Shown: positions 12,509 to 21,429, counted from the stretch's first letter. The stretch: DNA of 64,000 nucleotides from Simplicispira metamorpha (GCF_004341365.1 NZ_SLXH01000017.1:26820-90819), one strand, 5' to 3'. Notes: a model not told the origin generated them from the letters alone. Translations and numbers: made by a program.

Positions 12509-14452
12509 TTGACCGAGCTGCGCAATGTGGAGCTGGATGCGGCGCGTTTTCGCGCCCGTGTGCTGGTGGTGGGGCTGGCGGTGTTGCTGGCGTTCTGCCT
12601 GGTGGTGGCGCGCCTGGTTTTTTTGCAGGTGGTGCGCCACGAGGATTTGGCCGAACAGGCCGAGAGCAACCGCACTGCCGTGCTGCCGGTGGTTCCCAAC
12701 CGGGGCCTCATTCTGGATCGCAATGGCGTGGTGCTGGCCACCAACTACGCCGCCTACACGCTGGAGATCACACCCTCCAAGGCCGGGGTGCTGGAAGAAA
12801 CCATTCAGGAGCTGTCCAAGGTGGTGGACATCCACGCCCGTGACAAACGCCGCTTCAAGCGCCTGATGGAAGAGTCGCGCAGCTTTGATTCGCTGCCCAT
12901 CCGTACCCGCCTGACCGACGAAGAGGTGGCCCGTTTCACGGCCCAGCGCTACCGCTTTCCGGGCGTGGACATCAAGGCGCGGCTGTTTCGCAACTACCCG
13001 CTGGGCGAGGTGGCCAGCCACGCCATTGGCTACATCGGGCGCATCAACCAAAAAGAAAAAGAGCGCATCGAAGACTCCGAAGAAGAAGCCAATTACCGGG
13101 GCACCGAGTACATCGGCAAGCTGGGCATAGAGCAAAGCTTTGAAGCGCAGCTGCACGGCATCACCGGCGTGGAGCAAATGGAAACCTCGGCGGGCGGGCG
13201 CGCCGTGCGCCGGCTCAACAGCTTTCCTGCCACGCCGGGCCATACGGTGGCCTTGTCGCTGGACATCAAGCTGCAAAAGCTCATTGAAGACCTGTATGGC
13301 GATCGCCGGGGTGCGCTGGTGGCCATAGACCCGCGCAATGGCGAGGTGCTGGCACTGGTGAGCAAGCCCACGTTCGATCCCAACCTGTTCGTCGAGGGGA
13401 TTGACCAGGAAAACTGGAGCGCGCTCAACGAGTCCATTGACAAACCGCTGCTCAACCGGGCGCTGCGCGGCACCTACCCGCCGGGCTCGACCTACAAACC
13501 GTTCATGGGGCTGGCGGCGCTGGAGACGGGCAAGCGCACCGCAGGCACCATCATCCACGATGGTGGCTCCTGGACGTTTGGTGGCCATACCTTCCGCAGC
13601 CATGGCGACCACGGCCTGGGTGCGGTGGATTTGTACCGCAGCATCGTGCAGTCGAGCAACGTGTACTACTACCAGCTGGCCAATGACATGGGCGTCGATG
13701 CCATGCACGACTTCATGAAACCGCTGGGCTTTGGCCAGTTCACCGGCATTGACCTCAATGGCGAGCTGCGCGGCGTGCTGCCCAGCCAGGAGTGGAAGCG
13801 CAACGCCTACCGCCGGCCCGAGCAGAGAAGGTGGTATGCGGGCGAAACCATCTCGCTGGGCATTGGTCAGGGTTACAACAGTTTCACCATGCTGCAACTG
13901 GCCTACGCCACGGCCACGTTGGCCAATGGTGGCGTGCAGCACCGCCCGCACCTGGGCATGGCCACCATCGATGCGGTCACGCGCGAGCGCCGCTCCATCG
14001 AGCCCCCGGCGCCGGTCAACCTGGGCTACAAGAGTGAGCACATCGAGGCCGTGCGCCGCGCCATGGTGGGCGTGACGCAGGGCGGCACCTCGACGCGGGT
14101 GTTTGCTGGCGCGCGCTACGTGTCGGCGGGCAAAACCGGCACGGCGCAGGCCGTCACCATCGGCCAGAAAGACAAGTACAACGCCGCGCGCCTGCAAGAG
14201 CGCCAGCGCGATCACGCCCTCTACATCGCCTTTGCCCCGGCGGATGCGCCGCGCATTGCGCTGGCCGTGATTGTGGAGAACGCCGGTTTTGGCGGTGCCC
14301 AGGCGGCGCCCATCGCCCGGCGCGTGTTCGATTACTGGCTGCTGGACGAATACCCCAGCGAAGAAGACATTGCCGCCGTGCGCAAAGGCCAGGCCATGGC
14401 GCCCGTCGGCAAGTCCCGGCCCGTGGCCGAGATCGAGCTGCCGGTGCGCTGA
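12509..14452 (+). CDS. mrdA: Penicillin-binding protein 2 (peptidoglycan transpeptidase)
   Basis: PBP2 is the class B transpeptidase of the elongasome. I prefer the TTG start at 12509 (TELRNVELD), preceded by AGGGGG; a GTG at 12482 in frame would add nine residues without family similarity. The 647-residue protein has a transmembrane helix near 20-40, the dimerisation domain with NRGLILDRNGVVLATN, and the transpeptidase motifs SxxK in PGSTYKPF, SxN in SSNVYYYQLA and KTGT in SAGKTGTAQA. rodA, its usual downstream partner, is not in the window. Confidence 0.96.
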   Translation: MTELRNVELDAARFRARVLVVGLAVLLAFCLVVARLVFLQVVRHEDLAEQAESNRTAVLPVVPNRGLILDRNGVVLATNYAAYTLEITPSKAGVLEETIQELSKVVDIHARDKRRFKRLMEESRSFDSLPIRTRLTDEEVARFTAQRYRFPGVDIKARLFRNYPLGEVASHAIGYIGRINQKEKERIEDSEEEANYRGTEYIGKLGIEQSFEAQLHGITGVEQMETSAGGRAVRRLNSFPATPGHTVALSLDIKLQKLIEDLYGDRRGALVAIDPRNGEVLALVSKPTFDPNLFVEGIDQENWSALNESIDKPLLNRALRGTYPPGSTYKPFMGLAALETGKRTAGTIIHDGGSWTFGGHTFRSHGDHGLGAVDLYRSIVQSSNVYYYQLANDMGVDAMHDFMKPLGFGQFTGIDLNGELRGVLPSQEWKRNAYRRPEQRRWYAGETISLGIGQGYNSFTMLQLAYATATLANGGVQHRPHLGMATIDAVTRERRSIEPPAPVNLGYKSEHIEAVRRAMVGVTQGGTSTRVFAGARYVSAGKTGTAQAVTIGQKDKYNAARLQERQRDHALYIAFAPADAPRIALAVIVENAGFGGAQAAPIARRVFDYWLLDEYPSEEDIAAVRKGQAMAPVGKSRPVAEIELPVR

Positions 14453-14490
14453 AAGCGCCGCGCGGCGGCATGTCCCCGCGCGGCGCTTTC
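14451..14490. terminator. Long perfect hairpin between mrdA and arginase
   Basis: A 15-base-pair perfect inverted repeat (GAAAGCGCCGCGCGG and its complement) with a 10-base loop spans the stop codons of the two convergent genes. There is no U-tract on either strand, so it is not a standard intrinsic terminator. It may still stop or protect both transcripts. Confidence 0.6.
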
Positions 14491-15424
14491 AGCGCGCGCG
14501 CATCAGCGTGCTTTTGCCAAACAGGCTCTCCAGCAAGTCCACGGCCAGTTCGGCGCTCTGGTTGCGCACGTCGCGCGTCGGGTTCAGTTCCACCACATCC
14601 ACCGAGCCCAGCGCACCGCAGTCGGCCAGTATCTCCATGCACAGCTGGATTTCGCGGTAGGTGGGGCCGCCGCGCACGGGCGTGCCTACCCCGGGTGCCA
14701 CGGTGGGGTCGAGGCAGTCCAGGTCAAAGCTGACGTGCAGGTGGGTGTGCCGGTCCACACCGTACAGGGCCTGCGCCATGGTGGCGCGCATGCCCACCTC
14801 GTCGATGTAGCGCATGTCGTACACCTCGATGCCCAGGGCGTTGACGAAGCGTTTTTCTGCCGCGTCCACGCTGCGCACGCCCAGCAGGGCCAGTTGCGCG
14901 GGCACCAGCGCCGGGCTGTGCTCCGCCAGGTGCGTCAGGCCCTGCGGCCCGTGGCCCAGCAGGCAGGCCACGGGCATGCCGTGCAGATTGCCACTGGGGC
15001 TGGTGGCCGGGGTGTTGGCATCGGCATGGGCGTCCAGCCACAGCACTTTCAGGCGCTGGCCGCGCTGGCGGCAGTGCCGGGCCACAGCGCTGATGGAGCC
15101 CACGGCCAGGCTGTGGTCGCCGCCCAGCAGCAGCGGCAGGTGGCCTGCCGCCAGCGCTTCGGCGACGGCGCCACACACCGCCGCATTCCACTGCGCCACC
15201 TCGGCCAGATGCCGAAAACCCTGCTGCGGCGCGTGCCCGGCGTGGTGGTCTACGCCGGGGCCACTCAGGTTGCCTTGGTCGATGGCGTGCAGGCCGCGTG
15301 CGCGCAGCGCTGGGGCGATACCGGCAATGCGCAGGGCGTCTGGCCCCAGGCTGGTGCCGGGCAGGTTGGCGCCTGCATCGCTGGGTGCGCCGATCAGGGC
15401 GATGGAGGGGCGGGGTGTGGGCAT
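14489..15424 (-). CDS. rocF: Arginase
   Basis: This ureohydrolase-superfamily enzyme most likely hydrolyses arginine to ornithine and urea. The 311 residues contain the binuclear manganese motifs GGDHSLAVGS, WLDAHADANTP and SFDLDCLDP. The SPSGNLHGMPVACLLG segment is the arginase signature and argues against agmatinase. The opening IALIGAPSDAGANLPGTSLGP is also arginase-like. Urea produced here would feed the urease at the start of the window. It stands alone on the minus strand, converging on mrdA. Confidence 0.88.
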   Translation of the reverse strand: MPTPRPSIALIGAPSDAGANLPGTSLGPDALRIAGIAPALRARGLHAIDQGNLSGPGVDHHAGHAPQQGFRHLAEVAQWNAAVCGAVAEALAAGHLPLLLGGDHSLAVGSISAVARHCRQRGQRLKVLWLDAHADANTPATSPSGNLHGMPVACLLGHGPQGLTHLAEHSPALVPAQLALLGVRSVDAAEKRFVNALGIEVYDMRYIDEVGMRATMAQALYGVDRHTHLHVSFDLDCLDPTVAPGVGTPVRGGPTYREIQLCMEILADCGALGSVDVVELNPTRDVRNQSAELAVDLLESLFGKSTLMRAR

Positions 15425-15514
15425 GGCAGGGGCCTTTCGGGTGGCAAAGCGGCGCAGGCGGGCGACCGTGTGGACAAAGGCCGCAGGGCGGGCCGGTGTG
15501 GCCGGCCCTGGCGC

Positions 15515-16273
15515 TCAGCGCAGAAAGGCGTCGTAACCCGTTTTCAGGATGAGCAGGCTGACCACGGCAATGAATATGCCACGCACAAACCCCGTGCCGT
15601 GCTTGAGCGCCATGTGCGTGCCCAACACGCTGCCCAGCACGTTGGCCACGGCCAGCGGCAGGGCAAAGTGCCACCAGACATGGCCTTTGAGCGAGAACAG
15701 GATGATGGCAGCCACGTTGGTGGCCACATTGAGCAGCTTGGCCGATGCCGAGGCGTTCAAAAAGTCGTAGCCCAGCAGGCGCACGAACAAAAACACGAAA
15801 AAGCTCCCCGTGCCCGGCCCAAAAAAACCATCGTAAAAGCCGATGCTGGCGCCGATCAGGCTGGCGGCCACCCACTCGGCGCGGCCCGCAAAGCGCGGCT
15901 GGTGGTGGCGCCCCAGCTCTTTTTTGGCCAGCGTGTAGCCCAGCACCGCCAGCAGCACCAGCGGCAGCAGCTTGCGCAAAAAGTCGGGTGAGAGCACCGT
16001 CACTGCCCAGGCTCCGGCAAAAGCGCCCGCAAACCCGGCCAGCGCCGCTGGCAGCATGGCCGCCCAGCGCAGTTGCACGCGGCGGCTGTATTGCCAGGTG
16101 GCGATGGCCGTGCCCCAGACAGCGCCTGCCTTGTTCGTGCCCATCAGCGTGGCCGGTGCCGTGCTGGGGAAGGTGGCAAACAGCGCTGGCAGCAAAACCA
16201 GGCCACCGCCGCCCACGATGGCATCCACAAAACCGGCCAGCAGCGAGGCCAGCGTGACAACAATCCATTCCAT
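15515..16273 (-). CDS. TSUP family (TauE/SafE) membrane permease
   Basis: This is a 252-residue polytopic membrane protein of the sulfite exporter TauE/SafE family, which moves sulfonates, sulfite, sulfide or other organic anions. The ATG at 16273 gives MEWIVVTLASLLAGFVDAIVGGGGLVLLPAL, where the GFVDAIVGGGGLVLLPAL stretch is the family hallmark. A second repeat half contains GFYDGFFGPGTGSFF. About eight helices are visible. Substrate cannot be told from sequence. It lies 90 bases upstream of arginase on the same strand, but a link between them is not evident. Confidence 0.88.
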   Translation of the reverse strand: MEWIVVTLASLLAGFVDAIVGGGGLVLLPALFATFPSTAPATLMGTNKAGAVWGTAIATWQYSRRVQLRWAAMLPAALAGFAGAFAGAWAVTVLSPDFLRKLLPLVLLAVLGYTLAKKELGRHHQPRFAGRAEWVAASLIGASIGFYDGFFGPGTGSFFVFLFVRLLGYDFLNASASAKLLNVATNVAAIILFSLKGHVWWHFALPLAVANVLGSVLGTHMALKHGTGFVRGIFIAVVSLLILKTGYDAFLR

Positions 16274-16289
16274 GGGCCGATTGTCGCAC

Positions 16290-16354
16290 CCAATTTTGCT
16301 ATGGACTTGAGAGCTTCTGGCGCTTTCTGCGTAAGGCCTGGAGGCTGTTTTTAT
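16290..16354 (-). repeat. Dispersed repeat copy, upstream of the TSUP gene
   Basis: Read on the minus strand it starts AAAAACAGCCTCCAGGCC and continues with a CAGAAAGCGCCAGAAGCT arm. This is a diverged family member lying directly before the permease start. Confidence 0.5.
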
Positions 16355-16390
16355 CTGAGAAATACAACCAGTGCGTGAATGCGGCACAGG

Positions 16391-16424
16391 CAAAAAAAAG
16401 GCGCCGACACAGGGGCGGCGCCTT
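16391..16424 (-). terminator. Intrinsic terminator on the minus strand with no annotated gene behind it
   Basis: Nine paired bases (AAGGCGCCG with CGGCGCCTT) and a nine-base loop are followed on the minus strand by eight consecutive U residues. This is a strong rho-independent terminator for leftward transcription. No convincing minus-strand gene lies between it and amtB. It may shield the TSUP gene from antisense transcription or end a small RNA. Confidence 0.75.
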
Positions 16425-16502
16425 GGCAAGAGGGCATCTCATGGCGGATGCTTGGGAATATGGTTGTGGCTCGGTAGGTTGTCTCCTCGGCCCCTCTTTG
16501 GG

Positions 16503-16519
16503 CGCGCCGTGGTGGTGCG
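16503..16519. promoter_or_regulatory. Weaker NtrC-like site
   Basis: CGCGCC-N5-GGTGCG matches nine of the twelve conserved bases of the NtrC dyad. It lies exactly 44 bases upstream of the strong site, about four helical turns, which would suit cooperative binding. Confidence 0.4.
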
Positions 16520-16546
16520 CCGTTGAGTGGCGTGACTGTAACGGCA

Positions 16547-16563
16547 TGCACCCTGGCGGTGCA
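16547..16563. promoter_or_regulatory. NtrC binding site upstream of amtB
   Basis: TGCACC-N5-GGTGCA is a perfect match to the classical NtrC (NRI) dyad. It is centred about 85 bases before the -12 element of the sigma-54 promoter, a normal enhancer distance. It predicts nitrogen-limitation control of amtB. Confidence 0.8.
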
Positions 16564-16633
16564 TAGGGAGTTTCCCTCCCCCTTTTCTGGGGCGCTGGCA
16601 GTGCAGGTGGCCCCGGTGCTGGCGTTGGCGCGC

Positions 16634-16649
16634 TGGCATGGCTTGTGCT
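16634..16649 (+). promoter_or_regulatory. Sigma-54 promoter of amtB
   Basis: TGGCATGGCTTGTGCT fits the -24/-12 consensus with the invariant GG and GC separated by exactly ten bases and only two deviations. Transcription would start near 16660, just before the GGGAGG ribosome binding site of amtB. Confidence 0.7.
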
Positions 16650-16686
16650 GTACCAGTGGATATATCCAAGTCGGGAGGGCGCTGCC

Positions 16687-18048
16687 ATGCACAGAAAAGC
16701 ACACCACATCATGCAGACCATGGCCGTATGGCTGGCTGTGCAGGCGCCCGCCTGGGCCCAGACGGCAGACAGCGCAGGCGCGCCGGGGGCTGCGGCAGCG
16801 CTGGTGCGGCCCATGCTGGTGGCGCAGGAGTCCATCCGCGCCGCAGACACCGCCTGGGTCATGACTGCCACGGCCCTGGTGCTGCTGATGACGCTGCCGG
16901 GGGTGGCGCTGTTCTATGCCGGCATGGTGCGCCGCAAGAACGTGCTCAACACCATGGCCAGTGTGCTGGCGGTGGCGGCGCTGGTCAGCGTGCTGTGGTT
17001 TGCGGTGGGCTACTCGTGGGCTTTTACGCCGGGCTCGTCCTGGCTGGGCGGCGGTTCGCGCATGTGGTTTGACGGGCTGGACTACGTGATGGCCAGCGGC
17101 AAAGTGGCGGTCAGCCATCTGGCGCCGCACATTCCCGAGTCGGTGTACGCCATGTTCCAGCTGGGCTTTGCCATCATCACAGCGGCGCTGGTGGTGGGGG
17201 CCGTGGTGGAGCGCATGCGTTTTTCGGCGCTGCTGCTGTTCATCGGGCTGTGGACGGTGCTGGTCTATGCGCCCATTGCCCACTGGGTGTGGGAGCCGGG
17301 CGGCTGGCTGGTGCAGCTGGGGGCGCTGGATTTTGCCGGGGGCGCGGTGGTACACATCAACGCCGGGGTGGCCGGGCTGGTGTGCGCCTGGTTTCTGGGC
17401 CCGCGCCGGGGCTATGGCCGTGAACCTTTTGAGCCGTACAACCTGGGCCTGACCATGGTGGGGGCGTGTTTGCTGTGGGTGGGCTGGTTCGGGTTCAACG
17501 CGGGCTCGGCGGTGGCCGCAGATGGGCGTGCCGGGCTGGCACTGGTGGTCACGCACATTGCCGCCGCCGCCGGTGCCATCGCCTGGATGATGGGCGAGTG
17601 GGTGGTGCGCCAGCGCCCCTCGCTGCTGGGGTTGTGTTCGGGGCTGGTGGCTGGTTTGGTGGCCATCACGCCCGCAGCGGGCTTTGTCACACCCGTCTCG
17701 GCCTTGTTGATCGGGGCGGTGGCCGGGTTGGCCTGCTACTGGGGCGCTACAGGACTCAAGCGCTGGTTGGGGGCCGATGACTCCCTGGACGTGTTTGGTG
17801 TGCATGGCATTGGCGGCATCGTCGGCTCGCTGCTGACCGGGGTGCTGGCCGACAAGGCCATCGGCGGTGTCGGTGCCAGCCTGAGCGTGCAGGCGCTGGG
17901 CGTGCTGGCCGTGATGGGCTACAGCGTGGTCGCCACGGCCCTGTTGCTGTGGCTGACGCGCCTGCTGGTGGTGGATTTGCGCGTGGACGATGCCTCCGAG
18001 CTGACCGGACTGGACATCGCCCTGCACCGCGAGCGCCTGGGCGGATAA
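16687..18048 (+). CDS. amtB: Ammonium transporter AmtB
   Basis: AmtB is a trimeric inner-membrane ammonium channel. I chose the ATG at 16687 (MHRKAHHIMQTMAVWLAV), which has GGGAGGG upstream, giving a signal peptide cut near APAWAQ and 453 residues. Eleven helices are expected. The twin pore histidines lie in VHINAGVAGLV and DVFGVHGIGGIVGS, and the gate and periplasmic motifs VALFYAGMVRRKNVLNTM and YAPIAHWVWEPGGWL are present. The promoter region carries sigma-54 and NtrC elements. No glnK lies next to it, which is unusual because glnK and amtB are commonly paired. Confidence 0.95.
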   Translation: MHRKAHHIMQTMAVWLAVQAPAWAQTADSAGAPGAAAALVRPMLVAQESIRAADTAWVMTATALVLLMTLPGVALFYAGMVRRKNVLNTMASVLAVAALVSVLWFAVGYSWAFTPGSSWLGGGSRMWFDGLDYVMASGKVAVSHLAPHIPESVYAMFQLGFAIITAALVVGAVVERMRFSALLLFIGLWTVLVYAPIAHWVWEPGGWLVQLGALDFAGGAVVHINAGVAGLVCAWFLGPRRGYGREPFEPYNLGLTMVGACLLWVGWFGFNAGSAVAADGRAGLALVVTHIAAAAGAIAWMMGEWVVRQRPSLLGLCSGLVAGLVAITPAAGFVTPVSALLIGAVAGLACYWGATGLKRWLGADDSLDVFGVHGIGGIVGSLLTGVLADKAIGGVGASLSVQALGVLAVMGYSVVATALLLWLTRLLVVDLRVDDASELTGLDIALHRERLGG

Positions 18049-18061
18049 GGAGGATGCGACC

Positions 18062-18370
18062 ATGAACACCAGCGATACCCTGGCCGTGGCTGCCCACTTG
18101 CATGTGCTGCTGCGGCGCAAGACGGGCCGGGTCACGGACACCGAATGGATGGCCTGCAATGCCGAATACGCCCGCGCCATCGTGCGCTTTGCCTGCGAGC
18201 AGGCCCAGGAGCGCGACCTCCCCGAGCTGGCCGAATGGGCGCAGCGCCTGGAGCGCGCCTGGCCCCAGCCCCTGGGTGCAGCCAGCGCCCCGGGGGCAGC
18301 GCGCGCCAGCACGGGCCATGCGGCGCCAGCGCCGCCTGACCTGCCGCGCTACGTGGGCGGCATCCGTTAA
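18062..18370 (+). CDS. Hypothetical protein downstream of amtB
   Basis: This is a 102-residue protein I do not recognise. It follows amtB by 13 bases with an AAGGAGG Shine-Dalgarno sequence, so it is almost certainly co-transcribed with it. Residues 1-70 look helical and charged (TDTEWMACNAEYARAIVRF and QERDLPELAEWAQRLE). The rest is Ala/Pro-rich and ends PRYVGGIR. It is soluble, has no signal peptide and is not a PII homologue. Its TAA stop overlaps the TAA of the convergent GMC gene in a shared TTAA. Confidence 0.75.
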   Translation: MNTSDTLAVAAHLHVLLRRKTGRVTDTEWMACNAEYARAIVRFACEQAQERDLPELAEWAQRLERAWPQPLGAASAPGAARASTGHAAPAPPDLPRYVGGIR

Positions 18371-20046
18371 GCGCGCCCGAGCGCCTCGGCGCGCATCCAA
18401 TGCGCCGCTTTTTCGGCCAGCATCAGCGTGGGGGCGTTGGTGTTGCCGCTGGTGATGGTGGGCATGGCACCCGCATCCACCACGCGCAGCCCGGCCACGC
18501 CGCGCACGCGCAACTGGGCGTCCAGCACCGCCAGGGGGTCGCTCTCGCGCCCCATCTTGGTGGTGCCTACGGGGTGGAAGATGGTGGTGGCAATGTCGCC
18601 CGCCAGGCGCGCCAGATCGGCATCGCTGTCGAACTGCACGCCGGGCTTGTATTCCTGGGGCTGGTAGCGTGCCAGCGCCGGTTGCGCCACGATGCGGCGC
18701 GTCAGGCGCAGGCTGTCGGCGGCCACCTGGCGGTCTTCGGCGGTGCTGAGGTAGTGGGGGGCAATGGCCGGGGCGCTGCGGAAGTCGGCGCTCTGGATGT
18801 GTACCGTGCCCCGGCTGGTGGGGTTGAGGTTGCACACGCTGGCGGTGAACGCCGGAAACGGGTGCAGCGGCTCGCCAAAAGCGTCGAGCGACAGCGGCTG
18901 CACGTGGTACTCGATGTTGGGGTGCGGCTGTGCGGGGCTGGAGCGGGTGAAAGCGCCCAGCTGCGAAGGCGCCATGCTCATGGGGCCGGTGCGCTGGAGT
19001 GCATATTCCAGCCCGATCTTGGCCTTGCCCCACAGGGAGTTGGCCAGCGTGTTGAGCGTGGGCACGCCCTGCACCTTGAACACGGCGCGGATTTGCAGGT
19101 GGTCTTGCAGGTTGGCGCCCACGCCGGGCAGGTCATGCACCACCTCGATGCCGTGCGCGCGCAGCAGCGGCGCCGGGCCTATGCCCGAGAGCTGCAACAG
19201 CTGCGGCGAGTTGATGGCGCCTGCGCTCAGCACCACCTCGCGCGTGGCGTGCGCCGTGACCATCTCCTGGCCGTTCCAGACCTGCACGCCGGTGCAGCGC
19301 GGGCGGCCATCGGGCTGCGGGGCCAGCAGCAGCCGGGTGGCCTGAGCGCGCGTCCACAGCGTGAAGTTGGCCCGGCCCGTGCAGGTGGGGCGCAAAAACG
19401 CCTTGGCCGTGTTCCAGCGCCAGCCGCTTTTCTGGTTGACCTCGAAATAGCCCACGCCCTCGTTGCAGCCCCGGTTGAAGTCGTCGGTGGCGGCAATGCC
19501 CGCCTGCTGTGCGGCCTGGGCAAAGGCGTCGAGCACGTCCCAGCGCAGGCGCTGTTTTTCGACGCGCCACTCGCCCGTGCTGCCGGTGTTGCGGTGGCCG
19601 TGCAGGCGCTGAAAGTCGCTGCTGGCGGTGCCGGGCTGGTCCAGGCGCCAGTGGTCTTCGTGCTGGCGAAAGGCGGGCAGCACGTTGTCCCAGCGCCAGG
19701 TGTCGTCGCCCGTCAGGTGCGCCCACTGGTCGTAGTCGCGCGCCTGGCCGCGCATGTAAATCATGCCGTTGATGCTGCTGCACCCGCCCAGCGTTTTGCC
19801 GCGCGGGTAGCGCAGGCGCCGGCCATTGAGCCCCGCGTCGGGCTCGGTCTGGTAGAGCCAGTCGGTGCGCGGGTTGCCGATGCAGTACAGGTAGCCCACA
19901 GGGATGTGGATCCAGTGGTAGTCGTCTTTGCGCCCGGCCTCGATCAGCAGCACGCGGTGCTGCGGATTGGCGCTGAGGCGGTTGGCCAGCAGGGCGCCTG
20001 CCGTGCCCGCGCCGATGATGATGTAGTCGAAAGTGGTGTCGCTCAC
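18367..20046 (-). CDS. GMC-family FAD-dependent oxidoreductase
   Basis: This 559-residue flavoprotein belongs to the glucose-methanol-choline family and oxidises an alcohol. The Rossmann motif is YIIIGAGTAGALLANRL at the N-terminus. The family signatures are GGCSSINGMIYMRGQARDYD near residue 90 and GAINSPQLLQLSGIGP near 275. The catalytic His is in ATTIFHPVGTTKMG and the C-terminal VVDAGAMPTITSGNTNAPTLML is typical. Start is GTG with CAGGAGA upstream. It resembles choline dehydrogenase (BetA), but no betaine genes are nearby, so the substrate stays open. Confidence 0.9.
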   Translation of the reverse strand: MSDTTFDYIIIGAGTAGALLANRLSANPQHRVLLIEAGRKDDYHWIHIPVGYLYCIGNPRTDWLYQTEPDAGLNGRRLRYPRGKTLGGCSSINGMIYMRGQARDYDQWAHLTGDDTWRWDNVLPAFRQHEDHWRLDQPGTASSDFQRLHGHRNTGSTGEWRVEKQRLRWDVLDAFAQAAQQAGIAATDDFNRGCNEGVGYFEVNQKSGWRWNTAKAFLRPTCTGRANFTLWTRAQATRLLLAPQPDGRPRCTGVQVWNGQEMVTAHATREVVLSAGAINSPQLLQLSGIGPAPLLRAHGIEVVHDLPGVGANLQDHLQIRAVFKVQGVPTLNTLANSLWGKAKIGLEYALQRTGPMSMAPSQLGAFTRSSPAQPHPNIEYHVQPLSLDAFGEPLHPFPAFTASVCNLNPTSRGTVHIQSADFRSAPAIAPHYLSTAEDRQVAADSLRLTRRIVAQPALARYQPQEYKPGVQFDSDADLARLAGDIATTIFHPVGTTKMGRESDPLAVLDAQLRVRGVAGLRVVDAGAMPTITSGNTNAPTLMLAEKAAHWMRAEALGRA

Positions 20047-20145
20047 GGTGTCTCCTGTGCCGAGGTTCAGCCGTCTGCGCGGCTGTGGCGGCCATTGTGC
20101 GGCGGTGTGCTGGCGGGTGCGGGCCAGGCGGTGGTAGTGCCTGGT

Positions 20146-20209
20146 TTTTGCTATTTAAAAGATAGCTGCTTGCGCTTATCCTGCTTGCCTTGGAGGCGTT
20201 TTTTGATAA
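20146..20209 (-). repeat. Dispersed repeat copy D
   Basis: It lies in the 257-base divergent gap between the GMC gene and the Mla-like operon. GATAGCTGCTTGCGCTTATC is an almost perfect copy of the main arm, followed by CTTGGAGGCG as the other arm. I see nothing else identifiable in this gap. Confidence 0.8.
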
Positions 20210-20303
20210 TATTTCACGCGCTGGCCATGGCAGCTGCGGCGCTGCCCGGCACGGTGCCGCTACCATCGGCGCCTTGGCCCTGTACTTTTTTTTACACTGA
20301 CCC

Positions 20304-21428
20304 ATGTCCGATTCCTCCCCCCGCTTAGAGCGCACCGACACGCCCGATGGCCCGTGCGTGCGCCTGCTGGGCCGCTGGGGCGCGGCGCAACTGGGCACCC
20401 GTGCGCAGTGGCGCGCGCTGTCGGTACAACTGCGGGGCCAGCGCGCCGCTGCGGGCCTGGGCTGGGACTTGCGCGGCCTGGAGTGGCTGGACCACGTGGG
20501 CGCGCAGCTGTTATGGAACCACTGGGGCCGCGCCTGGCCCGAGCGCCTGGCGCTGGACGCCTCCCAGCGCGCCATGCTCGATCGCGTGGCGCGCTTGAGC
20601 TGTACCGCCGCGCCGCCCGAGCCCTGGCGCCTGGCCGACCAGATCGACCGCCTGGGCACGCTGGTCATGCACGGCGTGGACCATGCCCGCCACCTGCTGC
20701 TGCTGGTGGGGCAGTTGCTGCTCGACAGCCTGCGCGTGCTGCGCGCGCCGCGCCGGGCGCCCTGGCGCGACGTGTCGGGCCACCTCTACAGCATGGGCGC
20801 CATGGCCCTGCCGATTACGGCGCTGGTGGGTTTTCTGATTGGCGTGGTGCTGGCCTACCTGATGAGCCTGCAATTGCGCCAGTTTGGCGCCGAGGCGTTC
20901 ATCGTCAATATTTTGGGCATCTCGCTGATCCGCGAGCTGGGGCCGCTGCTGGGTGCCATTTTGGTGGCGGGGCGATCGGGCTCGGCCATCACGGCGCAGA
21001 TCGGCGTCATGCGCGTGACCGAAGAATTGGATGCCATGAGCGTCATGGGCATACCGCACGGCTTTCGGCTGGTGCTGCCGCGCGCGCTGGCACTGGCCAT
21101 TGCCATGCCGCTCATCAGCATCTGGACTACGCTGGCCGCACTGGCGGGCGGCATGCTGGCCGCTGACATGGCCATGGGTATCTCGCCCGCCTATTTTTTC
21201 GAGGCCATGCCCGCCGCAGTGAAGGTGGGCAACCTGTGGCTGGCGCTGTCCAAATCGGTGGTGTTTGGCACCTTGATTGCGCTGATTGGCTGCCACTGGG
21301 GCCTGCGCGTCAAACCCAACACGCAAAGCCTGGGCGAGGGCACGACGGCCTCGGTGGTCACGTCCATCACCGTGGTCATCATCGTGGATGCGGTGTTTGC
21401 CGTGGTCTTCAAGAATGTGGGGTTCTGA
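20304..21428 (+). CDS. MlaE-family ABC transporter permease with N-terminal STAS-like domain
   Basis: This is the membrane subunit of a lipid-transporting MCE/Mla-type ABC system. The 374 residues begin with about 100 residues resembling an anti-sigma/STAS domain (LRGLEWLDHVGAQLLWNHWG). The YrbE/MlaE permease fold follows, with LPITALVGFLIGVVLAYLMS, RELGPLLGAILVAGRSGSA and GVMRVTEELDAMSVMGIPH. Fusion of STAS and MlaE is known in this family. It heads a four-gene operon with an ATPase, an MCE protein and a lipoprotein. Phospholipid as substrate is inferred from family. Confidence 0.9.
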   Translation: MSDSSPRLERTDTPDGPCVRLLGRWGAAQLGTRAQWRALSVQLRGQRAAAGLGWDLRGLEWLDHVGAQLLWNHWGRAWPERLALDASQRAMLDRVARLSCTAAPPEPWRLADQIDRLGTLVMHGVDHARHLLLLVGQLLLDSLRVLRAPRRAPWRDVSGHLYSMGAMALPITALVGFLIGVVLAYLMSLQLRQFGAEAFIVNILGISLIRELGPLLGAILVAGRSGSAITAQIGVMRVTEELDAMSVMGIPHGFRLVLPRALALAIAMPLISIWTTLAALAGGMLAADMAMGISPAYFFEAMPAAVKVGNLWLALSKSVVFGTLIALIGCHWGLRVKPNTQSLGEGTTASVVTSITVVIIVDAVFAVVFKNVGF

Positions 21429-21429
21429 C

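Noticed and set aside
16439..16564. 41-codon minus-strand frame ending near the orphan terminator, with a GGGAGG upstream
   Set aside because: Its start codon lies inside the perfect NtrC dyad and the peptide is not recognisable. The Shine-Dalgarno match may be chance. Kept only as part of the possible small RNA.
16351..18312. Long minus-strand open frame opposite amtB
   Set aside because: It is a His/Arg/Gln-rich antisense translation of a conserved transporter gene, with no independent support.
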